The notes under the pieces: generated by a model
Database searches by the model: none
What the model saw: the letters and a program-made list of their open reading frames with translations, nothing else
What the model was told of the DNA's origin: nothing
Assembly (NCBI GenBank): GCA_013397435.1
Contig: VZRG01000363.1
Location: forward strand, 310,001-374,000
Reading direction: 5' to 3'
Length of the DNA: 64,000 nucleotides
Source: Erythrocercus mccallii
Taxonomy: Eukaryota > Chordata > Aves > Passeriformes > Dicruridae
Shown: in pieces, positions 39,046 through 52,757 of the stretch
Position numbering within the stretch: position 1 is the stretch's first letter
Layout: the number at the start of each line of letters is the position of its first letter
Program-made: the position numbers and the translations under genes

Positions 39046-42000
39046 AGCCCTGTCTCCAACACCCAGTGGTGGGAGAAGGGAAGTATTCCGCTCAGAACTG
39101 TGTCCTGATCGTAATTTTCACTTTAAACATCCCCCTTTTCTAAAATCCCTTATCCAAGTTTTTTAGTCTCTTTCCAGATTTGTCCCTGAGCCTATAAGCC
39201 CTTAAATATCTGAGTACTGTTTTCATACCAGTGGCACTGCTGACTTGGAGCACCAGGACTGCAGTGGGAGTGCTCAGGAGGCCAGAAAGGGCTGCTCTGT
39301 GTTTAGCTGCAGGCAGACAGCAATTTGTGGAGTCAGTGTGCATTCTGCATGTGCTAGAGGCACAGATGATAAGTGTGTGAAATTCTTTGGGTACCTGCAG
39401 GTAGGACTGGATGTGCAGTTAGAGAGGGCTGATTCCCATCTCGGTCTTACAAAAGCAGTTTCCATCTTCAGGTACTTTTCAAAATCTGACAAAATCTTCT
39501 TTCTTTAAAAAGCTCCAAAAGAGCAGTGAAGGGACAGAGTGCATGTGTGTAACTCTGTGTACAAAGGTGATGAACAGCAGGTGTTTAAACCCCACACCAG
39601 GGGACATTGCAGCCACCTTCATTCTGAACCAACCATGCATTATATCCTTCTTTCTCTTTTTCTCTCATCCCAAAACTTTTTACTCACTGCCTAGTTCCAT
39701 ACTTAGATTGGTGGATTATGTTTTTGTGTTCTATTTATGTTGTGTTCTATTTATTATGGATTCTGTTTTCTGATCATTGGAAACATTGTGATAGAGAGGA
39801 TAGTTATGTTTGCACTTTCATTGTTACACAAAGGAAGTGTCACCTTTCCTCCTGTTCAGAGTAATTGAAGAAACTCCTTAAACCAGCAGAAAGTGATGTG
39901 CTAATACAGGAGGAACAGCTCTGGAGGAGAGAGTTGCATATGAGAAACAAATGATGAAATCAATAATCTAACTAATTATGAGATTGGCTCATTTGGAAGA
40001 AAACTAAGCAAGATTCACTTTAACTCAATGTGATGAGTTTATTAGTCAGAAGGTGAGAAGTGTTTGTTATTGTATTTTAACAAAGTGATACCTACAGTTA
40101 GTCTGAATAATTCCTCTTCCCATGTGCTTTTAGCCAACTCCCAGTTGTGAAGCAGGCTGTGGTAGATTAAATGAGCATAAGATGTTCTCTTAAAAGTTTC
40201 TCTTTGTAAAGGTTTTGGGTTAAGAGCCCACTTGCCTTAGTGGTATGACTTAGATGTGGCTGGTAATGTCCAGCTAGGGAGACTCAACCCAGTCTCATCA
40301 ACTGTCTAAGAGATGTCAGCAGTTCTACTGCACCAGTGGGAAAACCAGTTCTGGGCTACTCAGATTTTCCTTTGGGCCCATCTCCATCCTTAAATGAGGA
40401 GACAACTTTGTCTAGGGCTGTGCAAACTCCTCACCATACTGGACTGTGCTGGTCCAGTGGAAACACTTTTAGGGTTGAATTTTGAATATGTTTTCTTAAA
40501 ATATTTTCCAATACCACTGGGATAAAATAATCTAATTGTTTTCCTGTATGACAAATAATTCTGCAGCTGCTTTTTCCCACAATATTTTCAGTTTTAAAAC
40601 TTGCATTTCATGTCCTCTTTTAGACGTGTATGTGATTTTTATAAAAGTCAATTTATTGTCTGTATTGCACCCTCTTTTCTGCACTCAATTCTAAAGCATA
40701 CAATGGTACAAGCACATATTTTAAATCAATGATTGAGTTAAAAAATATTTGTCCCTTTAGATTTTGAAATGTAACTGCTTGAAAATATCTGAATTCGACA
40801 TAAAGCATGTCCTATATCTGTGAGTAAAGGCAATTTTCATTTGTAAGGCCTCCCACTTCATACATAACTCTCTCTAAATTGCAGTTAATGCTCTTTTGGT
40901 TTTTGTTTTCTTCTGGAGGGGAAACTAAGATTTGCAATATGAAAACATAGATTTCTTTCTTTTTTTCCTATTGCAAAGAAGGCTTCTCACTGTGCACAAC
41001 AGTGGTATTGCTGTCTCAATGGTTCCTAAAGTTCTTCAGAGTGCAGCAGGCTGTGAGCAGCAGAGATGAGGAGAGGAAGGTCCTGCGCTCAGAGCACTGG
41101 CAGTTTGGTCCAGGATGTTCTTTTATCATCAGGCAAATACACCTGTGCACCTCTTCCCCCTGTATTCAGAGCCCTGCAGCTGAACCCCTCTGGTGTGGGA
41201 GCTGGGAGTTCCATTAGCACAGGACTGTGAGAGCAGCATGGTGCTGGGTCTGGACTAACAAAACCCACGCCAAGTCCAGGCCTAGTGCCATTCCAGCATT
41301 TCACTCCTTTGGCACACAGGCAGCTTGTGCCACTTGTGGCAGGGCTGACCACACATGCCCAGAGGTCAGGGGCAGAAAAATGCCCATTTCTATTTGTGAC
41401 TGCCCTGGCAAACCAACCAAAGGGTTCAGTTTAGTTTCCTCTTTTGGGCAATGGGAAATGTTTGTGGGTGAATAGGAAATAAAAGGGAGAAGAAAATTAG
41501 TATTTTCAAACTAGTTTTTACTAATAAATATGCAAGTTTGTTGCCACTCTGAAGCTGCAGAGAAAGATTGACTTAAACTTTGTAGATAGTGTTTACATTT
41601 TCTTTAAAGTGAGATTCCCATTCCCCATGTCAAGCTTATCGTTGTGATAGCCTTTGAAGGAGTCAGAGCACTTACCAATGGATGGATATTCACAAGTTTG
41701 ACAGTCTCTGCATTGATCCTACTCTTGCATGAAAATGGTTTTATCAGGCCTATAATTAGAAATGAAATAGTCTTAAATGGTTTCCACACAGCTTGACTTT
41801 CAAAGAGGTTCCAGTTTCACATAACTTCATATAAACAGAGAATCAGAAGATATAACCAGATACCACAGTTCCTGCTTACTAATTGCCATAAAGCAGAGCC
41901 ATCTGCTTTATACAAAGTCTAGGTCAAATAATCCTTCTAAACTGTGACCTCTGGGGCTCCGTGGAACTCGTTCTTGATTAAATAAAACCTTCTTAGGAAG

Positions 42001-42445
42001 TTATTGGGAAAAGTGGTACAGATTCAGTCTGAGCAGAGAATGTAACTGATTGGGTTTCTGTATAATCTTAAGCAGATAGTTCTGAGTCAGTCTATCTTTT
42101 GAATTTTTTTTTCTTAACCACATTAATCTTTCATAAAAAATCAAGTTACAAGTGAATTATTTCAATTTTTAAAGTGATTCCTCATTAAAGTTAAATTAGA
42201 TGACAAATGAATGATTTAGACATAAATTCATGACAGTTAAAGTGCAGTTTCATCTGTCTAAACCAAGCTGAGAACCTGGGCTGGGGAAGTGAGGAGCATC
42301 CTCCAATATATGCAGTTGCCTGACCTTGTTTGGAGGGCGTGTGCACAGCACAACATGAACAGAGCAAAATAAAGATGATTGCAGTTCAACAAATACAGCA
42401 GAATATTTGTAATTCCTCACATCTATTTCATTATGACCAAAGCTC
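39046..42445. other. non-coding stretch, nothing recognised
   Basis: Overlapping chance frames at 39140-39508 and 41002-41475 (up to 87 codons, both strands) coincide with locally higher GC. No domains, no splice context and no named repeat. The remainder is AT-rich. Confidence 0.5.
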
Positions 42446-42486
42446 ATATCATGGATGCCCTCAAATGTGTATCATCTCCATGATAT
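42446..42486. repeat. inverted repeat, 10-bp perfect stem
   Basis: ATATCATGGA (42446-42455) and TCCATGATAT (42477-42486) are exact reverse complements with a 21-base interval. No flanking target-site duplication or longer terminal repeats are visible, so it is not shown to be a transposon end. Confidence 0.85.
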
Positions 42487-43238
42487 ACTTTATTTGAATA
42501 TTTTATTCATTATATGAAAATAGTTTCTGTGATTAAATAATCAGTTCTTTTCCTCTGGTTTTCTTTTGGCATTTGTGACTGTTATTTTTGGCTGTCCATC
42601 TTTGGCCAAGCAATTGCCAATTATTAGCTGCCAGATTCAAAATAGGAGTGCTATTGCCAAAGCAAAGAATACATTATTTTGCAGTTACGCAGATCTTTCC
42701 AGCTGAGGATCACAAGATATTTTGTAACCACTAATGAATTTAGCCACTTACCACCCACCAAACATTCACATTCATGCCTTAGGGGTGAGAAGATAAGGTG
42801 TGGAGTGCAGCAGGATGAGATCTATCCTTTCCAGGGGCTGGAGTAAGTTAGCACTGGAGGGAGGCACCAGAATGCAGCAGACAGTAGGAATGGGTTTTTC
42901 CATCTGAATTGAGTGAGCATGGTCTGGCAATCCAGACAATTCCACGAAATCTGGGGTTTCTCTGCCTGGTCCATCATATCCTGCTGCTTCAGCAAACAAA
43001 GGAAAGCTGTATTGTGACTTTTTTATCACAGAAAACGTATCCATGCACAGGGTGTTGCATAAATGAAATAGATTAATGTTTTGAGAGTAAGTGGATTCTG
43101 AATCTTGGTAACTCCCCTCTGGTTTTGTGAAAGATCCAGGGAGGAAGTCAGTCAGGGAGAAGAGCCAATTATCTTGACTAATGTAACTTCATCATGGTCC
43201 TACCACTCCTCTCAGCAGTCGGAGTGGTCAGAAGTCCT
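42487..43238. other. non-coding stretch, nothing recognised
   Basis: A 90-codon minus-strand frame (42772-43044) shows no domain features. Nothing else noted. Confidence 0.5.
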
Positions 43239-43293
43239 TGTGGTGGTGGTTGTGTGGTGGTGTGTCCCTGTGTGGTGTGGTGTGGCTGTGGTC
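43239..43293. repeat. TGG/TGTGG-rich simple repeat
   Basis: Irregular units of TGG and GTGTGG (for example TGGTGGTGGTTGTGTGGTGG at 43241-43260 and TGTGGTGTGGTGTGG at 43271-43285). It encodes a valine/tryptophan run in one frame, which is a composition artefact. Confidence 0.85.
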
Positions 43294-46200
43294 TGCAGAA
43301 CCACTTTGCATTCTTAGCAAAATGCTGTGAAGTACTGCAGAGGAGGAGAGTTTCTTAGTGAATTAGGTGATCCCTCGTGTCTGAGGACTACTGACTACTA
43401 AATTTAACCCATCTCTATAAATATCCCCTCAGCATCTGCATCATAACCCTGATAACACACATTCCCCCCAGACTGGCAATTCCACACCTTTGAATATCCT
43501 TGTTAGCACCATGCTGGCACAGCAGCCAAGCTCTGCACTGCACATTTCTGGTGATGTTCATTCAAGTAATGGTCAGTTCTTTCCCATCTGCAGTGGATGA
43601 TGGGTGCACTCCAAATCCTGAACGGATATTGTTTTTAGGAAAGTCTTACTCTGGTTCTAGTGGTGTTGCTCGTTTGTAGCCCAGCCTAAAGATGTGATGA
43701 GAGTCTGTCTTTCTTTGCTCTCAGTTGATGCAGGGACTGATAAGACTGGTGATTAAAAAGTCTTTTCTTGGCTGCTAAAGTTCCTCATTGCTGTACATTT
43801 TTCAAATTGCCAGAGAGCCAGTTTTTGCTGTGGGAATCACCTCACATAGACCTGATCAATTTATGTTAAACACTGAATACCTTAGGAGGCCTTTAAGTGC
43901 GGAATTTTGGTGGATCAGACTGTCTGTGTCATTTTATCAAAGAAAGAGGGATCTTAAATTGATATCTAATATATACTGTGAGCAGAGCAGCAGTTGGGGG
44001 CAAACAGAGGCTGTTTTCCTTGAAAACTTTCAAAGTGCAGTAGCTCAGACAACCATCTGTATGCATTTAGGAAACCTGAAATTACCTAGATGCCTGGAAA
44101 TATTATTGTAATTATCTCAGAAAAGAATTATGATATATCACAGATAATTCTCTAGCTCTTTCATTCCTGCTTTGATAAAATGTACTAAAAAACTGTTGCC
44201 TATTTTATTCCTTACTGGGATTAAAAAATCCCACAAAGAAACAAATAAAATAGCATTCTTTGAAAGATCTCTTTGGAAAGTGTGTATATGTTTTAAAGAC
44301 TGCACTTTTTAAAAACAAACAAGAGAGGGCTGAAATTTACTACAACAACTTCACTGAAAATTATTCCACCTCTCAGATCAAAAGCAGAAAAAAAGTCACA
44401 GAAGCATTTGGAAGAGGCAGCAGTGCCAGAACATGATTTTAACTATTTTGGGAAAGCAGCTGCTTCTCTCTGACATGGACTTAAAATGTAGGATATTCGG
44501 TAAGGTGGATTGGCGCATTCAGATCATTCCCTATAGCGACTTTTTCATGGGAACACTGACTAGCATTGTTTTTTGGGTGGAGCATTTATTTTAAGCTAAA
44601 GAGAAATCTTTCTCCTATGCAGTTACACACTTGCCTGAATGCTTATTTCAAAATACTCAGCAGAGAAAGGCAAGAATAATGTAAGAACATGACCTTATTT
44701 TATATTGATATTTTGATTTTGCGTAACTAAAGAGATGCAGAAGACTGAATTGGCAGTGCAAACCAATGCCAAACAGTCACTGCTACTTAAAAAAGCTCCA
44801 TTTAGTTACAGAGAAGAAACAAAGCTGAACAGAATGTCACCAGATTACTATCTGCAAATTCCAGGAATAGGAAAATTGGATAAGCCCTGGTTATTGGACA
44901 TTCTTCATTTCTCTTGGCTTAACGTTTGTTCTGGCAACTGCAAATGATAGGGATGATCTTCCCCCATCCCTCCTGGATCTCAGAGTTAGGAATCACAGCT
45001 GGTTTCAGCACAGACCCCTGCATTGGAACTTTCTGTGCTTGACAGGCTGTATTTGGCAGCATGAGAATAATATGCTTGCTTTATTTGATTTTGCATTTAA
45101 TTGATTGCTTTTAATACAATTTATTTTCTTTCTTGTGGTTTATGTCTGTAGTTCTTGCTGATGGCAGCAATATCAATCTGTACCTCTTGTCTTCTATGGC
45201 TGGTTTCTATAATTTTCAGAATAATTTTTGACTGAAGACAGATTGCTGCATCTTGCTTAGGTTGGATGTTATATCAATTTTTGATTCCTAGCAGCACCTT
45301 AGAATATGATAAAATATTGTAGCTGGTTCAGGATACCGTTGCAGACAGAACGCTTCAGAGTCTTTGTGATTTACTCTGTGTTTTATGATGTGACAGGAAA
45401 ATGTTGTAAAGATTTCTGGCATTTTGTTTCATAATATTTTTCTGGTGGCAAGAGTTGAGTATTTTTCTCCAATGGAAAAGTTCCATCTTCACACACCTTT
45501 TCCTTGTTTCCTCTTGGCCCCTTTTCCCCATTTCTGTTAAGAATCAGGATCACTGGTCCCAGACATAATTCTGACTGCAAGATTCCTTTCCATAATGGCA
45601 GGAATCTGAGTGCATCCATTAGTGTTTGAATCAGTCTGATTTCTTACTTCTTTTGGCAATATTCTTTGACTTCCTGTCTAGCCAGAATAGCAGCTTTTCT
45701 TCTACTGATGTCCTTGAAGAGTCCAAAGATATTGTCCAGAATGACTTTGTGATTTCAGTGGTTGGACTCCAGGCAGGAGCTGAATCTCTGCACCTCAGAA
45801 ATTCTGCACATTAGTGCAAGGTGGGTGCTGCAGGGTGCTCACCAACAGGAGCTACTGGGAAACAGAATTCTGAACCTGCTGACCAAGCTGAACAGGTAAG
45901 AGAATTTTCCTCTGAATACTGAAGGATCATTGTAGAAATATTCAAAACTCGATGAAATAAGTATGAAAGGTATTTCCTGTAGAACCAAACAGGATGGATA
46001 AGAGGCCAGTTGGAACTGTGGAGGTTGTTGAACTGTAGCCATGGCTTCTCCAAAAGTGGTGTTACCATAATAATGTATGTGCATGTGTCTTTGCCTGGCA
46101 TTGGAAGAAGGAAGAAAAAGGTATTTCTTGAACTGAATTAAAAATCTATCTGTAAGCACTGGGATCTGTGATGGAAAGGATTCAAATCCAAGCTGCACAG

Positions 46201-49200
46201 CTTCTTCCATTGTTAAATTCTCACTGTTATGTTCTTGTCTAGATCTCAGAGCCTGGTATTCAATGGAGAATTCTGTGGTTGAACCTCAAGTATTTTATTT
46301 TCTTAAATAGCTCCAGGATTTTTGACATTGTAGTTTTTTTCACATTTGAAAATGTGAGAATGGTTTTTTCACTTGAGTTTGACTAGATCAAAAATATCTT
46401 GGATATTTTGTTTGATCTAAATTCTCAGATGTTCCCATTGCAAGTCAAAAACAGAGTTACACGACAGCAATGCTTAGTTCTTTAACCTGGCCTTTCTGTG
46501 CTCCTCCAAACAAATACTGGTTGCATGCCAGGAACACAAGTGGGGTAATCAGTTAATTAAAAGCAGTGCGGGTCAGGTGGTGAGGCAATGAGCAAACAAT
46601 TTCTGCTTCACTGGAAAGGGATGCTGTCTTAAATATTTCTGAAGAGTGGAAAGAAGGGGAGTCCTCTAAGCCACCTATGAGCCTTGGAGTAGTAACCCCA
46701 CAGCAGTGCAGAAGCACAGAGCAAGGCTGATTGAAGCAGTGAGTTCAGTATCCTGTATTGCATACATGTATTCTATGCCTTTAACTGACTCCAACAATGA
46801 TTTAGGAAATCATTATTTAACTTAGCAGAGATGCCACATATGTTACTCTATGGGAGATGATAAGAGAAATAAAAAAATCTTGTTCATATGGCTCTGTTTT
46901 ATCACTGAATCCCAGTGAAATTAAGGCACTTATCTAAGATCCCTAAATGGATACCATTAACAAAGCACGGAGCACTATTACTTGTCTGTAATATATCAAG
47001 AACATTTTTTTTTACTTCCAGATTTGTCTGTTACCTCTGTGCCAGCTCTCCTACCTGTGAAATGCTGCTGCTGGTACTGTGTAAATGGCTCCTAAGGGGA
47101 ATTTTTGCTAATGGGTATTGGAGGCTTTTTGGATGTTCATGCTACAGCTTTATTTATTCTAATTATATCTGACATTTCACAAGCTCCACATTCGTTATTT
47201 GATGGGCAAAACATCAAAAATAATTAGGCCAAATGATCACACAAAGCCCAACAGAAAGCTTTTTCAGGGCATGTTAGCTGGTTTTTATTAATAATTATCC
47301 TCATTAAACTTTACCAAACTGTCATCTATCTCATTGCCTGCTCACTGTTATGGAACTCCTAAACTCAGGTGAGGATTTGAATTTCCCTGTGAGATGAACA
47401 ATGTTTACATTTGAAAAAAAAAATTTACTTGTTCAAATCTAACTTCTTCCTTCCATCCCCTTCTTGTTTCTGATAGGAAAAATCGTTAGGTTTTCCACGG
47501 TGCCAGGAGAGGTCACTCTTTCTCTTTTGTCCTGCCTGGTTCAGGCTCTTGTTTCATCAGGGTTAGTCTTTCCTTCTCGAGTAAATTGGCACATTCCTTG
47601 AGCTACTGTTTGGATGCTGCCTGACACACACAAAGAGTCCTAGAAGGATTAGTACCATGTGTCTGATATCTATATGGAAAACTCTTCAAGAATTTTTTGG
47701 CAAATGAGATTGTATCTCCAGGTTTACATCAACCATCTGGTATAATTATAACAACAACCTAGAATTCCCTTTAGTTCTGTTGCAGAACTATAAATGGAGG
47801 TTTTAAAAAGCAGAAAGCAGTGGATATACCACTTAATTGAATGGAATGTTGATAAAAATCAGTGTTTAAAATTCATGTATGAGTGATAGAGTCTTCTGTG
47901 GTGTGTAACACAGGAATAATAATCTCAGTAGAAATTGGTAAAAATTGTTCAAGTAACTTCAATTTGAACAAACCTAAGCCAAATTCAAGTCCTCTATCAT
48001 ATCTCATTTCCAAATTTGCTGAGGAAAGGTACTCATGACTGAGTTTTCTCTAAAACAAGAGCTAGAAAATCCTCATCCTGATTAACAATCTGAGCAGGTA
48101 TAAAAAGGAAAACATACTGATAATTTGTTTCAAATATTCCTTTCATCCCTACATAAAATAAAATTCAGTGGCCTGGATGAAATAACATCGTGCTCAGTTC
48201 CTCATGCCTCAGTTCAAACCTAATGTGAACCAACATCTCACATTCAAAAAAATTAATATGTTCAATTTCCCTGCTCTTTATTTTTTGTTCCCATTTTTGC
48301 ACTTCTACATCTCCAGTGATATAGAAGCAGGGAAAAAGCATCAACAACCCTGAGCCAGATCACTGTGGCTAGTGACACAGGAGTGCACGATGTCTGCTGG
48401 GCTGGCAATGCCCCCAAACCAGACTGTCTCTTGAGGTTTAGTTTTGCAGACATAGGAAATTTAGAATTGCATCCAAATGGCAGAGGTCTTATTGACACTC
48501 AGCAGTATTTATAACTCCTCCTGATTGTGTGTATATATATTTTTATACATATAGGAAAAAAGGGCAACAGAACCCAGTGGAAAGCATCTCTCTATTAGTG
48601 TTCAAATGCTTCTTTGGCAACTTCTTACCTAAATAGGGAGGATTCAAAAATAAATGGAAGACTTATAACATTTTTTTGAGAGAATTTGCTACATTTCTAC
48701 TCTACTACATTTCCACTACTTTTCTAGTAGGGTTTTTTTTTTTAGGATTTTTTTTGTAGTCATTCCTCAGTACTGGCAGCTTTTGTACCATGATGTGTCC
48801 TGGAACCAGCTGTATGATAGTCCTGAGACCTGCTGGGAGTGCATGTCAACTGCAGGATACTGGTGTGGTGAGTATGTCTAAGCACCTGCCTCTTAGGGTC
48901 CTGCTTGATGGAAGAAATGAAGTGTGTACTAAAATGATGGAAAAGAAAAAGATTTTACAGCATACAGAAAGCGTGCATAAATCGTTCTTGAATTTGGATC
49001 TTTTGGGGAAAGGTTCCTTTTTGTTTTGTTGTTTGCAACACTGAGTGAGGTAAGAGCTGTTTTCTGAAGGATCTCCAAGTATGATGATGACAGGAATAAT
49101 AAATAATAAGGCCATTCCCCTCTTCATGCCCCAATTTTGTTGTCAAGGGGGCAGATTATCAAAAGAAAACTGAAAGTACTCCGTCAAACCAAATTCTTGG

Positions 49201-49511
49201 CAAAGTGGAGCTGTGGCAAAGCTGTCTCCACCAGAGGTGTGAACAACAGGAAGTGTCCCCCTCGAACATGCAAATATCTGCTCCCTACTCAACAGGCAGG
49301 CTCCTCATCACAGAAATCACAGTGCCTCTACTGTTATATCCCTCAGTCTCTATGGGAATATTTGTTCAGCTTGAGAGTGAGGATAATTCTGCACAGGGAA
49401 TGCATATTTGAACAGTGATCTGGCTTCTCTGTTACCCCCTTGTTGACTTTTAACTTCTATTTTACTGCTAAGGGAAAGGGAATAATAGAATATGCTCAGT
49501 TGTAAAGCACT
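43294..49511. other. non-coding stretch, nothing gene-like
   Basis: Chance frames of up to 123 codons (45839-46210, minus) overlap others. TCACATTT-GA-AAATGTGA (46340-46357) is an 8-bp inverted repeat, flanked by two copies of a GTTTTTTCAC-like word. A short imperfect duplication CTACATTTC(T/C)AC lies at about 48689-48720. No exon or transposon is supported. Confidence 0.5.
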
Positions 49512-49775
49512 TCAAGAATCATCAAAATCCACCTCCTGGCCCTGCACAAAACCATCTCCAAGAGTCACACGATGTGTCTGACAGCATTGTCCAAACATTT
49601 CTTGGACTCTGTTGGGCTTGGTGCTGTGACCACTTCCCTGGGGAGCTTGTTCCAGTGCCCATCCACCCCCTGGGTGAAAAACCTTGTCCTGATATCCAGC
49701 CAAAATCTCTCCTGACTCAGCTTTGTTCCATTTACTGGGGTCTTGTTGCTGGTTACCAGAGAGAACAGATTGAAT
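49512..49775 (-). mobile_element. CR1 LINE 3' end fragment, minus orientation
   Basis: Antisense CR1 sequence with clear landmarks in plus-strand order: 'ctcctggccctgcac', 'gtctgacagcattgtccaaa', 'ggcttggtgctgtgaccact', 'ccctggggagcttgttccag', 'ccctgggtgaaaaacctt', 'gatatccagccaaaatctct' and 'ttgctggttaccagagaga'. Read on the minus strand this is the C-terminal end of CR1 ORF2 and its 3' region. The wording differs from the other copies and fits a CR1-E or CR1-J-like subfamily, an assignment from memory. It is 5'-truncated and no longer codes; the opposing frames here belong to it. Confidence 0.88.
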
Positions 49776-52728
49776 AACTACTTTTTGGCCAGATCTCTAT
49801 ATCTGACTCATGTTCCTCTATTTCCTAAGACATGGAGGAACATATTCAGGTTGAAGTTAGAGTAGAAAGCTGTGCATTAAAGAACATTACCAGAGCAGTA
49901 TCTATTTTTCAGTAAATTTCATTGTATTGTTGAAAAACTCACCCTGTAATTTCTAGGTAGAATTAATGAAAATATATTGCCTATCCTAATGGAGAAGTGG
50001 TCAGAATATCATACCTTTCCTAATGTAGAAACTGATTCGTAGCCTATTTTTAGTAAATTTGTTTCTGAAGTCTAACGAGGTTCCTCTTTACTATATTTGT
50101 TTCTGCATTACTTCAGAAAATCTTGTTAAGAGGGTACTTTCAGTATTGTTTAAACTGATAATATTTTTCCTGCAGTATTGAGGACAGGTTTGAGGGGTTG
50201 GGGCAATTAAAAGAGCAGGAAAGAGAGGTGTTAACTAAGCTATTTTCTGCTCCTTTCAATGTATTTGCTTATGCAATTTGATTTCTTTGTTCACATCATT
50301 TACTTTTCAATATTAGAACATGCTTCTCATCTTTATATATATATGGTATCTTCCAGTTTTGGGGAAAAAATGTATATGTCTTTATTATTGTCATGTTTCA
50401 AAATATCTGCACTGTTGTAGGTCATCCAGGCAGTGAATTCTCTTCTAGGAGAAAACTTACAGTTCCTTAGCATGTGGTGCTGCAGATTCTCTTTGCTTTT
50501 CTTATAAGAAACATCTTAATCTTCCATGGGGGCAGTTCAGGGAATGGTTCTTTGCTGCAAGGCCTGGAGTCAGCAGTGTTTCTTCCTGTAGCCTCCTCTT
50601 CTTCACTGACGCCAGCCAAGCCCCTGCTGTGGCAGTGCTGCTACCAAACAGCTCCTGTCTAGCTGCAGATGCTCGCAGCTGTTTTGCAGAGGCTTAACCT
50701 TGTACATTTGCTTGTTAAAAGGGAACATTTGTAGTGCACTGCCTTTGCAAGAAAAGTCAGACTGACATGTCCAGCAAAGCCAATATTGCTTCAGTCCTTG
50801 ACTGTGGTATTGCCTCTGGCTACTTCCCTCCTCTGGCAGCCTGGAACAGAGGGAAACCATTTAAATAAACTGCCATTTAACTAATCTGTCAATGACTCCC
50901 AGTCTGCAAAGCTGCTAACATGAGCACTGCCTTTAGATGCATGAGACAGATTTAAATTCGATTTAAATTGAAGAATTAACTTCTTCATTTGACACTAGGT
51001 CAAACATAGAGAGTCCTACAGTGTGTCTGGGGATGGAACTGCACCAGGGTCACACAGCTTGGACCTTGTGCCAGCTCTTGGGATAGCCATAAGTGCCAGC
51101 TCCTTGGTGTGGATTCTCAGATGGGAACATGCTGTAATAGACAGGATTCACACTCCTTTACAGCTTAAAGAAACCTGATGTAAAACTCATCAAAAATAAG
51201 TTTTTTTAGGTGAATCAGTTAAATTTTTTCCTCTCCTGGTGGTTCTTTTTGTTATTCACACCCTACCCTGCACCCCACAAACAACAGCAATAAAAGAATA
51301 TAAACCAAACCCACCCTGTTTATAGCTAATTGAAACAAAACCTGAAATATTCTGGGAAGCAAAATCTCCACAAAAAATACCTCCACAAAGCATGCTAGCA
51401 TAAGGTGACTAAAATCAACTTCCAAATTCAAGTGTTTAATTTTCTTTTCCTTTAGCTGGTTTTACTTTATATTATAACACAATACAAAATTTTGGTAGCT
51501 TTGGAAAATTTGATAATAACATGATGAAAATGATGGCCCATCCAGGTACCATTGCTAAAGCAATACTACTGTCTGTCAGCTGCAGAAAGAGCCAGCTTCA
51601 TTGGGGTTTTGCATCAATACAAAGTACTGCTACATTTATATACGAATACCAAATTTACAAAATTGTTGTTCCTCATGTATTTTTATCTGCTAACTTTTGA
51701 GTTACAAATCAACCAAGAAAATACACCTACCTCATGTGATACAGATTTTATCATAACTTGTGAAAACATTTAAACATCAGCATCTTTATCAACAGAACTA
51801 ATATCGTACTGCTTTGAAGTTATCTGAAGAGAGAAACTATTTACATGGCAATAGAACAAATATGTCTTTAAAAGCTTGAAGTACTTTGAGACTATAGTCC
51901 AGAACACTCAGATTCTTAAATAAAACCCCCAGGGATTTAAAGAACACTACAACAGGGTGGTCTTTCACAATTTGGTTTCCCTCTTCTTTTGCTTCTCAGA
52001 GAATTCCATTTAAAGGGTATTTAATTGCAGACATTTTCTTTACTGCATTTTTCCTTTTCTTTTTTTCTTTTTTTTTTTTTAAGGTTTAGAGCTTTCTTCT
52101 AAGTGTTTTAACTTGTAATCAAGAAATGTGTCAGGTCTGTTGCCAATTAGCGTAGCTCATGTGAAAATGGATTGAGTCTTGGGAAAGATGGCTAAGTCTT
52201 GTAAAACAACAAAACAGTCTGTAAAGAGGGCTTGGGAACAGAGGTAAGGAGAAGCAACAACACGAGAAATTATTAATGAGAAAAAAACAGAGAAGAGGAG
52301 CAGGGGTTTACAGAGATATTAGGTACATTTGTAACATTTACTGAAGGTTTGCTCAGCTATATCAGGTTGTTATAAGGAAATAACACTATTCAGAGCTAGG
52401 TAGAGGAGCTTTTCTTCACTACAAACGGGATCCTGACTTTGCAGGCTGGTTTATGCTGTAGAATGTTTCTGTGTGCTGACTGAGGAGAGAAAATATTCAC
52501 ACCCCTCTGAACAGTGTTGCAAACTCCCTTGTGGGGCTACAGCTACCCCAGGGGAGGAAATCTTCCTGTTGTTTTAATTGTCTTTTTTTTTTGTTTTGTT
52601 TTTTTTGTTCAGGAGAGGGATGCAACTCTGCTGGCACACAGTATTTTTATGTGAGGGCACTCTCCTGAAGTAGCAACAGAGGCTATTTTGTAGAGACTTT
52701 AAGGTAGGATGAAGGTTCCCTGGCATAA
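49776..52728. other. non-coding stretch, nothing recognised
   Basis: AT-rich DNA. Long T-rich tracts lie at 52049-52080 and about 52582-52607. The direct repeat GATTTAAATTC / GATTTAAATTG lies near 50949-50970. Open frames are 60-85 codons and show no features. Confidence 0.5.
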
Positions 52729-52757
52729 ACTAATAATAATAACAACAATAATAATAT
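52729..52757. repeat. AAT/AAC microsatellite
   Basis: A short trinucleotide tract with ACTAATAATAATAACAACAA followed by further AAT units, imperfect, about 29 bp. Confidence 0.85.
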
